Source of the DNA: Diploscapter coronatus | Taxonomy: Eukaryota > Nematoda > Chromadorea > Rhabditida > Rhabditidae | Length of the DNA stretch: 64,000 bases | Assembly (NCBI GenBank): GCA_964036155.1 | Contig: OZ038422.1 | Coordinates: forward strand, 58,117,201-58,181,200 | Direction: 5' to 3' | Shown here: positions 10,295 through 22,674 of the stretch, piece after piece | Position numbering within the stretch: the first letter of the stretch is position 1 | How the letters are laid out: the number at the start of each line of letters is the position of its first letter | Notes under the pieces: model-generated | What the model saw: the letters and a program-made list of their open reading frames with translations, nothing else | What the model was told of the DNA's origin: nothing | Databases searched by the model: none | Program-made: the position numbers and the translations under genes

Positions 10295-13207
10295 CTAATA
10301 TTTTTCTGCACTCGTTGAAGGCTCATCGGACTGTAATTCGAGAGTAATGAAATTCCATAAAATTGAACGACTCACTGTATCCGTTTTGGACTGTTTTTCA
10401 CTGGGACTTTTCATTTCACTACTTAACGTTTCACTAGGACGGGGGCTAGATTTTCATTATTCAAATTTTAGTAAATTGACAAAAAATTACCTGACACTGG
10501 GACTTCTGCTAGGCGTTCTGGCTTCACTATCACCATGTCTCTTCCTACTGCCTTTAGCGTAATGATATCCAGCATCTTTAACTATCTAGATTAAAAAAAA
10601 AGCTTAAATGAAAGAATTTGCATAATTAAACCTGTCGAGCCAAAGGGAATAACTCATCTCTGCGAGTCAGAAGAGCAGGACAGAGTAGACAGAGTTGCGT
10701 TGCTGCTTCATTCACCGCAACTTCATGCAGAGAGAGAACCTAAAGCGTGGCAATTTGCAACAATATTTTTTGCAATTCAAACCTTGCTGGCCTTTCTCTT
10801 CGCATCGAATCTCCCATAAATGGCCGAATACTTCCGAAATATCTCGGCTCTGTTCGGTGTAGCGACAGGCATTGCCATCAGATCCAATATTTCTCTAAAT
10901 TACTGGAAGATAATAGTTATTGGGAACAGATCGCAAACTTAGAGACTCGTTTCTTGTTCTGCACCATTCTGGGTTGGAATGAAGGCAGCCGACTATGAGT
11001 CGCATGAGCGCACAATGTAAGTCGAGCCACTTGTGCAGTACTAAGATAAGCTGTCTGATTGCAGTTGTCTGCAACGCTGTCATCAGGAAATTCTGATTGC
11101 TAAGTCTTACTCGGATCAAAGTCCCCCAGCTGCACAAAATCGTTGTATTGAACCGGCATGCCAATTTGGTGACTGGTGGATGATTCTGGCTGCAGAGTGG
11201 CTACAGCTATGGGAGATACTAGAAAAGCAGGGGACTGAAAACAGGAACATCATTATTTTTACAACGAATTAGATTTGAAATGGGATGGAATCCAAATCGC
11301 AATTCCGCCTCATATCTGACGTGAGATGATTACCGGCCCCTTTTCCTCTTTGTGGGACGGGGAAGGTCCGAGTCTGATAATGGTTCTGTGGGAGATTGAG
11401 TCGCTGGGCAGCTCTCTCCCTTCCATAATGTTAGCAGTGACTCCTCCGGCGGCTGAGATGGTTGGCCGGATAGCAGTGGCCAGAGGTCCGAGAAGCGAGG
11501 GGAAATTGGAGGCTACAATTCAGCATATTAACCAAAGTCAGATAAAGACATGCTAGACACTATTTCAAAGCAGGGCGACATCGTTACATCGAACGAGAAC
11601 ACTTGTTTGTAGGACATTTTGGTTAACGATCCCCCACCATATGTAGACTAACCCAACGGTACCGAAAGGGAAGAGGCACCAACAGATATGGAAGGAGGAA
11701 GCACTGCGGATGGAGCGGAGGAAGGACCTGATGAGGAGTCTGCTGTTGACGAATGCACTGCTGTCGTTGATGCAGAGAACGAAGCCAAAGAAGAAGCTAG
11801 GCCTGAAAAAGATGCTAAAATGAAATAGGATTTCTGATGAACGACTTCAATCACTTTAGTTTTTCGTTGAAACTCCAATTCTATCGGTTGTCCAGAAAGT
11901 TTTGTCATGTTTGTTTATTTTTTACAAGTCTTGATCGCGCGCTCCCTCGGTTCAGTCTTTGCTTCGCAAAGGCTCCAAATCAAATCAAACCGACCCATCG
12001 AAAATGTGACAAAACCTTTGGGACAACCGATAGTCTTCTATGGAAGTACCTGGAAGAAGGAAGGAAATTGGATCAGACGTAGCAGGAAGTGTGTATGAAG
12101 GGGCAGGGGGAGGACCGATTGCCTGTATTGCTGCCAGATTGAAGGCTGTTTGATTGTTTGAGAATTCCTACAATTTTATCACTTTAGACTGCATGGCACC
12201 GTTCAATAGACTTACAGTCAAGGCTCTTTGCAGTCTTCTGACGTGAAGAGGCTTCGATGCCATTCCAACTAGATTCATAATCTCAAGGAACTCGTCCTCT
12301 TCACACTGCATAATTTGATTGATGTCATCTCCTCCTTAACATTCAATTGTTTGAAATTAGCTATTCTCTTATCAGCGAATACCTTTTGAAATGAATGTCT
12401 CGTAGTATTGTACGAGGTTGGCTTTATGAAGTACAGCTAGCAACTGCCACTCAGAAAGAGACGTTGGTTGGACAACAGGCCTAGATGGCACTCTGAATGA
12501 ACCGGATATTGGGAAATTCCATAGATTATGATGACGGGTTGTATCGTAGATAATAAAATAGGATGGTCGATGAGAGAACACTGCCCTTCGCTCTAAGTCC
12601 ATTTCACTATTTCCTCATCCCCAGTTTTTTTCATTCGTTTGCAGTCGACGCCGATAGATAAGATACTGCTGCAGAGAAAAAGCCTCCCACGGGCAGTCAA
12701 TTCGCCCCTTAATGATGAAAAAGACTCCCACTCTACAAAAACATCTCTCATATCGGGCAAGAGGGCAGATAAAACGAGCAGTGTTAGGAAGTGGAAGGAA
12801 CGGGAAGAGGGAAACCAGGCATGAGAACATACTGGGGAAGGAATGACAGTGAAGTCGATGGCACATCCTTGTGAAGCTCTGGTTTGGAAGGAGTCGTTTC
12901 TTTTGAAGGAGTGGTTGAAGCGCCACGATCTAAAATTAATATTCTTGTTTCTTTTTCAGTAAATATCATCGTTCTATGATTTTTTTTGCATATCAACAAA
13001 TATTAGTCTGTCTCGACTGTGCAACACGGTAATATGCTAACTATTACCAGGCGTAGCGCTTTTCCTAGCCTCAGCAGTCTGTTGCGTCTGTTGAGTCTGC
13101 GACTGGCCAGCAGCAGCTGAGCTCACAGACTCGATGGGTTCGGCTTTGGAAGCGGATGAAGAAGATGCCTCAGAGGCAGGGGGACGGGGAGGAGGAAAAC
13201 TGGGCAT
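10295..13207 (-). CDS. mab-10: NAB transcriptional co-repressor (MAB-10 homolog)
   Basis: Fourteen exons join in phase: 13207-13048, 12929-12816, 12490-12383, 12334-12216, 12167-12050, 11814-11653, 11512-11334, 11234-11111, 11050-10939, 10894-10783, 10739-10632, 10585-10491, 10445-10376 and 10330-10295; about 538 residues. The N-terminus is Pro/Ser-rich. Residues about 100-167 match NAB conserved domain 1 ([48 protein letters not shown]), which binds EGR-type zinc-finger factors. Residues about 360-472 match domain 2 ([41 protein letters not shown]), the repression domain. The tail is SP-rich. In C. elegans MAB-10 works with LIN-29 in the larval-to-adult switch; that role is inferred by homology. 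The exon 2/3 join is the least certain, because it needs the second of two adjacent AG acceptors. Confidence 0.95.
11884..12030. mobile_element. mariner-type MITE in an intron of the NAB gene
   Basis: Arms at 11884-11907 and 12007-12030 are inverted copies (CGGTTGTCC at the outer end, TTTTGTCA at the inner end) with three mismatches, flanked by TA on both sides. At 147 bp it has no coding capacity. Its right edge lies about 18 bp from the donor of the exon ending at 12050. Confidence 0.8.
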
Positions 13208-16200
13208 ACAAGAGGGAAGGAAAGGGGTTTTTAGATTCCTTTAGAAGGACAATATTATCTTTAGATAAAGAGTGAGGATTTAGAATCCTCGAAATTAGAA
13301 CTGAATAACTAGTTGTGGACGATAAATTACAGACAATTTCACATAGAATATAAAATTATTTAGCAAAAAAATATCTACATAGAGTGGCTATCAGATAGCC
13401 TCAGGCTTAACCCTAAAATGAGGGTGATGAAATTGGCCTGACTAGGCTTGTTAAATCGTCGTAGGAAATACGATCGAATCAAACGGAGCTTGTGGGGGAG
13501 AATTTCGAATTCCTGTGAATGAAGTGTGTTGGTGTCCCAGGGAACAACGGAAGACAAACGAGTTTCGTCTCGAAAAATGGACGGTCAAAAAATAGGAAGA
13601 ACGACTGCACTGTTCATGGACATATCGAATGAGAGATTGCAAGGGGAAGGGGAGAGGGAAAAAGTAGACGGATGAGAAAAAGACGAATCTCGCAAAAAAT
13701 GCTGCGGTGACATGCGGTGGAAGGCTAGACAGAGCAGGGGGCCGGACGGGGGATGACCAGTAGAGACTGCCCCACAGGGGAAATAGGATGGAGGGGAGCG
13801 AACACGGAGAGCTGAAAAAAACCGAATGTGAACGCTGTTCGTGAAAAGCACTGAAAGGATAAAAGGGGAAAGAGAAGACGGAATTGAGAGGGACAAAGAA
13901 TGAGAATCGGGCACGCACCCAGACACTGCCATGTGAAAAAGTGCAGAAAGACCGAAAGAGAAGAGAAAAAATGAACGGCGTTGGAAGAGACGAAAAGAGG
14001 CAGAGAAAAAGAGATGAAACCATCTATTATAACACATAAAAATATGGTGTATAGAAAAAGGCTGTGCTGAATGAATGGAAGGAGAAGGGAAACAGAGAAT
14101 GCATGCGTATGCAGACAAGCAGGCAGACAGCTGTACAGTTGAATGCCCTCCTCTCAAATGATAAACTCTCCATTTGATACAAGATACCAACAGAGCAGAA
14201 AATTAGAATATTAGCAGATTTGAGCACGTAGAGATAACAAGAATCACTCAGGTATGAAAACTTCTATATAAGTATGAAAATATTAGAGAAGTTAAAATTG
14301 TAGAAATAAAAGATCAAAAGCAATAACGTAGAAAGCGCTGAGCGGTTGAGAAACCGAGACGAAAAGGAAAAAAGCAGAAACGAGATGAGAGAGCATATAA
14401 AAAGAGAGAGGAAAAGAAGAAAAAGCGATAGAAGCGAAGCGAATGAAAAGAGACGTTGAGAAAAAGACTGAGGAGATGCGAATGCAGGCAAAAAATGCCT
14501 CGGGTCCGCTTCGCAGAGGAAAAACGAACGCTGGCGGCATGAAAAACGGCTGCGAATTAGAAGAGGAAAGAAGATGAAAGGGGCTGAGAGAGAAGAGATC
14601 AAAGTTGTTAGAAGTTCGAAAAATAGGGTTACAGTTTGCAAAGAAAAGAAACGGACAATGACATTGAATCATAAAAACTCCTAAATTTTCTTTATTATAG
14701 TCTACTGTGAGTAAGTGAATACTGCATACTTTTTGCAACTCGCTTTTACACACGCCCCACTTTTCTTTTCCCTCGCTCTTGTTATCTTTTAGTCCCTCGG
14801 GAGAGCGAAGAGAAATAGAGGCGGGGCATGGGAAGACAGGTTGCAAAGAGTATGCAATATTCACTTATTCACAGTCGACTAGATGACTTTTTCATGAAAA
14901 AGTAATCCGTCTTACTAAGCTTGACCTAGAAAAAGGCTTTGCGTATAGATGATCATTATGGTTTTTCTGAGTTAGAATAACCATTAAATTATGAACACAG
15001 CAACAAGAGATGGATCAAGATAACAAAGCGGATTCTTTTTGAAGCTAAAACTATGACAATATGGAAAGTTAAATATAGAGACAAATGACTTGTATGGGAG
15101 ATAGTAGCGACGATATTGTGCAAAGTAATTTCATTTACAGATTTCTAAATTTGATTCTTATTTCTCCGTTTGAATTATCTCTCGTGAACATTAAAATTAT
15201 GTTTATTATTAGTTGAAAGTAAATCCTCGAGACTAACTGCGTATTGTTTTGTTAGGAAGAAGATTCCGTGATCAAGAAAAGCTTAATTTTTTATGCATTA
15301 TGAGTAGAGACCGCAAACTTCGTTCCCTTGCATTTTTCGCTTTTGTTCAAAAAATGACCATTTGAAACTCAAAAATGGAAGATCACGAAAAGTCATTATT
15401 AAATTCGATGAGCCAAACATAAAAATCAACTTTATTCAAATAATTATATTAAGAAGTGCGCGTACACTCACGATAATTACCGGCGTGTAAGTACAAATTT
15501 GGTACGTTTAGCCGATTGGTTTTGGTTAATTCACTTGGTCAGAAGATGTTTTTCTTCACCAATATCTCAGCTACATCGAACTTGATCATTTGAAATATTA
15601 GGTTTTTGAAAATTACGAATTTTGCAAAGCCATTTGCAGTCCCTAATTATGAGCCAAATTTTTTTTAAAGAAAACTGCATTTATCAACTTCTTATTATAG
15701 TGATGTCATGATAATCAAGAAAAATTCGAAATCAGAATTAAAGGACTCGTACAAATCTGGATTTTCAACCGGCTATCCTATTTCTAGGACTAAAGTGTGC
15801 ATTGTCCTTCCTTTCCCAAGAAACTTAGTCGTCAATTTTAACTCATTAGTGCTAGGTTTCTACTTTTTTTCTTTATCACGATTTGCTGCTACTGTACATT
15901 TGAGTGATCCTACCCAAACCTGGCGATGAAAATGATCATATCACAAATTTTCTAATGCACCAATGCACATTTTGCACGACTGGAGAATCTTCTAAAAGCA
16001 ATACAATATTTGAACTTTATTTAGATTCAAACATGAAATATCGATAAATTTATTTTATATGCAATTTGTAGCTATTTTTAGACATTTAGATAATAATAGG
16101 AGATATTTCTTGTTGAAATTACAAAACTAGCTTAATTTAGTCTTTGGAATTCAAATTGGGATGCTTACATTATAAATTCATCACATCAACTTTTGACATG

Positions 16201-16899
16201 ACAGAAAATATTTAAAATTAATTGCTAGATTATTTATCACAAGTTTTAAAAGTATGAGCTAAATGAACAATGTACAAACTTTATGAAATTCCCAAATCCG
16301 AAATTAAATGGTGGAGATATTATGCACAAAGCTAGTCACAATATTTCATCGACTTTTGTTCAACAAATCTAGATTCTTATCTAACTTTTAGTCCAGAAGA
16401 TATAAAAATATGGGTTATCAAATTTTTAATCTTCGTTCCAAAGAAAAAATTCAACTTTCAAAAGATTATTTTCTGTGATGCTCATGCATTTCAGAACGTA
16501 AATCGTCGATAATAATGATAATGTCACTCATGGCGAACTAGACTCAGTTATTTTAGATCGATAGGGATTTTCTGATTTCGTATCATTCCACGTGTTATAT
16601 AGTAACAATTTTATCCATGATAATTTTGAGTGGTCTCCGAAAAGTCCTCTTATCCTTCTCTATTCTCCACTTTTCTCGTTATTCTCTTCCTCCATCTCTC
16701 AGTTTGTCCTCCATTTATTCGTTCACGTAATGCTTTGGCCGTTCTCGGAAATTTCCAATAGCCGTGTGTGCTCGTGCCGAATTTTCAAATTTCGATCGAT
16801 ATATTTTATGCGTTTTCGATAATTTTCCAAGCGGTTTAGAGCGCACTTCGACTGTGTTCTCCTGTGATGTGATTGGGTTGCTGGTCGAGTAGCAGCACG
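13208..16899. other. long gap between NAB and CTDNEP1 genes
   Basis: From about 13600 to 14640 the + strand is strongly purine-rich, which opens long Ser/Phe/Leu ORFs on the minus strand with no recognisable protein. From 14900 to 16580 the DNA is AT-rich and featureless. A pyrimidine-rich patch at about 16640-16720 lies upstream of the CTDNEP1 start. Confidence 0.5.
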
Positions 16900-18873
16900 A
16901 TGCCCCGTCCCCAACCGCCTGCGCAAATCGCCTCCATTCCCGGTCGCTCCCTCAGTCAGTCGTCTGCTCACAAGGCTTCTGCCTCCCTCTTTTCCCGCAT
17001 CATGTCCTTCGTCGGTTCCGTCTTCTTCGCCCTGTCCGCCGTCTTCAGCGTCTTCTGGCTGTTCGGCAAACGAGTTCACAGAGCGGTAAATACTCTCGTC
17101 ATTCTGAGTCGGTCTTCAATTCCTATCCTGTTTCAGTATGCAAAAAAGCAAGTGGTCCGCTACCCAATTGTGCCGTTGTCGCCGCTCACTGCACATCGAC
17201 TTGGTGGGTTAAAATTTTCACGAATTATCTAGAATTCGAAACAAGATGAGTTTCGACGTTTAATTGAAATACAAATTCTCTCATAGTCCAAATATTTTTT
17301 TTTTTAAATTTCCTAACCAGCACAACTCTACGAGTCGAATTCGAACTCGTCAATTTTCCATGACACGAGCTTGATAATTTGATAGGAACTTGATATAAAT
17401 TCATACATTTATTTTGAATATTTTTCAAATTTATTTAATTTTCAGGCGTTGTTCGTCGAAAGATTCTGGTGCTGGATCTGGACGAGACTCTGATCCATTC
17501 CCACCACGACGGCGTCATTCGACCGATGGTCAAACCGGGCACGCCTTCTGACTTCACCATTAAGGTATTTTTTTCTAACTACTATTCTTCGTCTCTCACG
17601 GACTTGCAATCAATAATTTTTTGCAAGTTTGAAAATGCCTATTTTCTGATGTCTCATTTTTTATTCTGTCTCATTCGTTATGATAAATTCTAACTTCGAA
17701 AAAAAATACGCGAAGGTAAGAAATGGAGAATAGCATTTTTCAAATGATTTATTTTATGTCCACACCTCCAGAGATAAATAATATCTCAACGAAAAATTTG
17801 TTCAGGTAGTGATCGATCGTCATCCAGTGCGTTTCTCTGTGCACGAGCGGCCACATGTCGACTACTTTCTCAGCGTCGTTAGTCAATGGTATTTTCATTT
17901 TACAAATCTTCTTTTATAAGTTTTACTTTCTCATTTTAGGTTCGATTTGGTGATATTCACAGCCAGTATGGAAGTGTACGGCTCACATGTTGCTGACAAA
18001 TTGGATCGTGGCCGCGGAATTCTAAACCGAAGGTTGGTTGAAGATGTTTGCTTTTTCTTGAATATTTTTCTTTTATTTCCTGGCATATTGTTTTAACTTC
18101 TGTGTCGATCAACGTTAGCATTTTATCCAATTTTTCAAGGTTTTGAACTTAAAGATGGGATAAATATTACCGATTTTTTAAAATGAGATGATGAAAAATA
18201 TCGAAGCTAATGATATTAGATTCTAAGAACTTATTTAGTAACTGAGTGAAAATTATAATCTGAAACTTTTCTAAGTTTGATTCCTCATAAAATTTAGACG
18301 TATTTGAATTTCATCCTTGAACTGGTAGGAGTGTCGTGCAAAGTTAGATTATTTTGAACTGATCGTTCTTCAGGTATTTCCGTCAGCACTGCACGATGGA
18401 CTACGGTGGCTACACGAAGGATCTGAGCGCGATTCACCCCGATCTCAGCTCCATCTTCATTCTCGACAACAGTCCGGGAGCTTATCGCAAATTTCCTCGT
18501 GAGTTTAAATTCTTGTTTGAAACTTCTTTGAGAAGTACGCACTCAATGGTAGATGATCCCAAGTATTTTATATTGTTGTATAATTTTATGCACGAGTATA
18601 TGAATAGTGAAATTGAGATGAAAGAAGGTCCGGGAATGTTTTGGATATGAACTCTTCTTTTGAATCGATCACATCCTTCCAGAAACTTGTGTTAACTTTT
18701 TAAACAATTTCTTGCATTTTTCAGAGAACGCAATTCCGATTCCATCGTGGTTTAGCGACCCGCACGATACATTCCTGCTGAATCTGCTGCCCTTCCTGGA
18801 CGCACTCCGCTTCGTCTCCGATGTGCGCAGCGTGTTGTCTCGCAACCAGACCAGTCACAATCAAGTATGGTAG
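16900..18873 (+). CDS. cnep-1: CTD nuclear envelope phosphatase 1 (Dullard)
   Basis: Seven exons join in phase: 16900-17085, 17137-17203, 17446-17564, 17806-17888, 17940-18032, 18374-18498 and 18725-18873; 273 residues against about 245 in relatives. A hydrophobic segment at about residues 34-55 ([20 protein letters not shown]) anchors it in the ER/nuclear envelope. The HAD/SCP phosphatase signature DLDETLIHS at residues 95-103 supplies the nucleophilic Asp and the second Asp; [11 protein letters not shown] and [10 protein letters not shown] (acidic motif at 214) complete the core. Relatives dephosphorylate lipin and so control phosphatidic acid flux and nuclear membrane growth; that role is inferred from family. 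The N-terminal extension before the membrane segment is Ser/Pro-rich. The start is the first ATG in the open frame. Confidence 0.95.
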
Positions 18874-20102
18874 ACTTTTCAATTTACTCATTTTTCCTTT
18901 TTAAATTCATGTTTATACATTTATCTTATCAAATCCAATCAATCAATCGAATACGGTCTTTCGGATATTTCGGTGATGTAAACCATAAAATAGCACAGTT
19001 TGACGATTTGATGAAACCTAGGCATACATTTCAATATACCTTTTGAAAGACAATATTCTTTGACTGTGCGTATTTTATGCTTCTAACTTATCCGGCTACT
19101 TACAGGCTTGTTCGATAATATCCTAACTGTCCTGTAGATTTAAGTAGCAGTATTTAATCTCTCGAAATATCGACTGTGCTGTGTTTATCTGTCGCTGGTA
19201 GAAAATTGTGTTAGCAGAAATTTTACGATAAGCCTTCTGCACATTGTCATTCCACAGAACGAAAAAATCATTTTGAAATTAAGTTCAGATATTCTTTTTT
19301 CAAATTATGATAATGCGATTACTTGAAAATAGAAAATAACGATTTTAACTTAGCAAAAAATGAGAGGATTTTTGCTGTATACAAACGAACTATTCCTCAT
19401 TGGTTACCTCCCTCTTCCTATTCAACATCGCCAAGAAAGTTTACATGCACAGTACCTTTTACTTCTATTTCTGCTCTAGTTGAAATTCGTTATTTTTCCA
19501 TTTTCATCAGCGAATCGAATTTTACAACATTTATGATATTTCTAAGATTGACTATATTTTATGATGATGCACATCAACTTTGGAATGACAGTGTGTAATA
19601 GGAATCATTTTGATCGCGTTAATCCCGGATGGTAATGAAAAATAACTCGAATATCACTTCCTAGTATCTCTATCTTTTATCGTAAAAAATTACAATAGCT
19701 GTTTTGCTCTTTAGTAAATTATCCTCTATCCAAATGCAACCATATTCATTCATTTCATATAAAACTATTGCGCGCATTTCCTCTATCTAATTTATAGTCA
19801 GAAGCGCGGATTCTATGTGTACCAATATTTCACGGGATACGAGTATTTTTCTATCTGTAATTCTATTTAGATTTTATTGAAACCAATAAATCATTTTCAT
19901 CACACCAGTTATTTGTTTTCTACAATTACAACTTTCAACCTAAAATATGCGTTTGAGTTGTAAACTTTTAGGAATAAATAAACAATTGCTTCATATGCTC
20001 GTTCCATACAGAAACGTAAATTCATAGTTAGTTATTTTTCAGATCTAAAAATATACATTTAAAAATCTAACAAGAGTTTATTGCAGCCTGTCGATGAGAT
20101 CA
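18874..20102. other. gap downstream of CTDNEP1, no gene seen
   Basis: AT-rich. An AATAAA near 19886 could be a polyadenylation signal, but it is far from the stop. No exon recognised. Confidence 0.45.
20077..20082 (-). terminator. polyadenylation signal of the small peptide gene
   Basis: AATAAA on the minus strand, about 20 nt after the stop codon at 20103. Confidence 0.6.
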
Positions 20103-20324
20103 TCAGATGAATTGATATTTCCTTACAATAGGAAGGGCTTGGGACTCAGGGGAGGCACGACGACTTCGGTCACTGGCAAAACGGAGCATCCTGCATCGAT
20201 CTGGGTAGAAAATGCACCAGGATGAAAGGGAAGGAGCAAGGGCTCGGGCGCCTCGATTCGATTGAGCTGATTCACAGACGAGCAGGACCAACAGACAGGA
20301 AATAATGCATCGGAATGGAGACAT
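20103..20324 (-). CDS. small secreted peptide precursor, possibly neuropeptide
   Basis: A single-exon ORF of 73 residues starts at an ATG and ends 20 nt before an AATAAA. Residues 1-20 are a good signal peptide (CIISCLLVLLVCESA). The mature part has only two cysteines, C37 and C44, framing WCIFYPDRC, and is followed by SRSRR-like basic residues (DRSRR at 52-56) suited to prohormone cleavage. The eight-residue loop C-x-F-x-P-x-x-C has the same spacing, and the same Phe and Pro, as the allatostatin-C loop CYFNPISC; this is a resemblance, not proof. No amidation glycine follows. A second frame is open over the same DNA but lacks a signal peptide. A 5' untranslated exon may exist upstream. Confidence 0.55.
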   Translation of the reverse strand: MSPFRCIISCLLVLLVCESAQSNRGARALAPSLSSWCIFYPDRCRMLRFASDRSRRASPESQALPIVRKYQFI

Positions 20325-22674
20325 GACACTGACTGACTGGCTGCGCTGTGGATGCGGTGAATTACTGCAAATGAAGCAGATTAATGCCGAATACGGAAAG
20401 TGATGAAAGTTGAAGACACAAAAATATCCACGGGAGTTGGATGAATAAATAGGAAATGAGTTTATGCAAGATAAGTGGACGAAATGAGGAAATGGAAGAG
20501 TAGAGACTGCGTGAGATTGCACACAGAGAAGTCATTAGTTAGGACTGGCAGAGTGACTGAATGCAAGACCGAATTCTCTAGATTTGGTTGGCGAGTTTCG
20601 TGTCATCTCACCTACATTCATCTGCAGTCCTCCATTTCAGTCTCCTTCTTCGCCAGACTGGCCTCTGTGCTTCTACGCAATCCTCAATAATCCATCTATT
20701 CATCCCCGCATATTTGATATCTCTCAACGTGAAAATCAACACAAGACTGAAGACAGAAAAGGAAAGCAAAACATTGCAAATGGAATTGATGAAACTCATA
20801 CTCGAAACCAGAAAACGAGACCCAAAAATATGAACTAGAATCAACATGTCTACTGACGGAGTTGCAGATAAAAGAGACCAGCCTAAATGGGTGGATGAGC
20901 TGGATGAAAAGAGATTGCGCGGAGACGGAGAAATTCAAACCCCCAGAATTTATTCATCCACTGCTGAACAAAGCGATGAGCTAACTAATTCAAAAAGGAT
21001 TATGATGAAATCCGTCGGACAAGTAAAAGCTCTCGATAGGAATTTTACTTGTGACTTTACCGAGTTTACAATTTTAGTCGAGATTAAAATTGTATAAATC
21101 CAATTTAGAAATCAGTAAATTCTTTCATCTCTACGCAATTTTTCGTAATTTTTAGTTATTACTTATGTAAAAGATCTACAAGAAAATATTCAAATCAAAA
21201 CGTCATCTTTATTCTTCACCGATACATTATTGCCAAACAATTATGCAAATATTGTTGATCAACATCGAATAAGGCGCTTTGAATGGAAGACGATACTTAT
21301 TGAAAATGCAAAATCATCTAAAATTTCTGAGCTTGTCGTCATTGAGTAAATGGGGTCATAAATGAATAAAAAAATCGACAAATGTAAACCTAATCTACAG
21401 TCTGGCGAAGAAAAGCGTCAATTCACAGGGCGAAATCAAAGCATTTTCAAACCAGACAAATTGCAACTGGAGTTAATGAGCGCAGAGTGACAGAGTCAAA
21501 TCGCACTTGTAGAATTTGTTTGACAACCGAACAAATGAATAGAAGGCGATGAATGGAGGAATAACGATAACAGAACAGAATGAAAATGATGAATAACACA
21601 CAACTACAGACTCGGGCTGGATAAATTCTATACATGAATTCATTCAGTCAGATAAGCACGATACATGAACGTAATGTCTAATCTATTCAAGTAACAAGGT
21701 GGAAAAGGAAGCCAGTTCACGTAGATTTCGAATTCGCCATTGCTAATGAATTCCTGCTTGAGATGAGAATAGTTTCATTTACCGAATTTTCAATCGCTAA
21801 TCCTCTCAAATGATGTAATCGCATAAACTTTCTGAGAAGTGTTTTATACGCCTTACTTGTTAAACATCTGGTAGCAGAATATCGAAGCAAGTGAACTGAC
21901 TCAAATAAGATAACTGATTTTTTTCCTGACTCCAGGGTTTGGTGATAAGATTGGTTTTGAGAATTCTATGGAATGATATAAATTCGAGCATCAACTAAAT
22001 CTTCACGTAAAACTACAGTGTAATAAGCATTATTAACCCCATTCAAAAAGCGTAATATGAACAAGCCTACCTAATACGACAAAACTGTATAAGCTAAAAT
22101 AGAAATTTAAAATATTTCTAATTGAATGTATGATATGTCGTATAAGTGAATGAATATGGAAGCAATAATGGAAAATCTACGGAAATATGAAATACACAAG
22201 AAATAATAGAGCAATTAAAGACCCACAGGGAATAAATGAGTGGATTCATCGGTAAATAATAGGTAATTTGACAGGAGATTTGCACAAACCAGAGAAGGGA
22301 TTACTCATAAGATTTAACCGGTCTTTGAGTCGAATTTTTGTCATGCACAATTTCAACATCATGCCTAAAATTCAGTAGTGAATATTTCTGCCAAGAACAT
22401 TTGGCCGAAGAACGAAAGTAAAATGTTATCTGCAGCATGATATTACGAAGCAATCAAAATGCAGTCATGGAGTTTTGAAGGACCAAGCAATATGTCATCA
22501 GAAAATATTAAAACATTCAAATTAAAACTGTCTGGTGAAATCCTAGCAAAACTGCGTAAGTGTCGATAAAAATATGTAAATGCAGACTCGTTTCGAATTA
22601 GAAATCAATATTTTGGAAAAACGAAATTGGTATGAATCGACTACCAATCAGTCCTGACTACTTCCTTCGGTGAA
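20325..22674. other. gap upstream of the peptide gene, no gene seen
   Basis: Several overlapping ORFs at 20475-21100 and 21447-21635 have no splice partners, domains or coding bias. No element recognised. Confidence 0.45.

Noticed and set aside
13451..14864. Overlapping minus-strand ORFs of up to 201 codons
   Set aside because: Ser/Phe/Leu-rich translation of a purine-rich + strand, open in several frames at once, with no domain, splice logic or coding bias.
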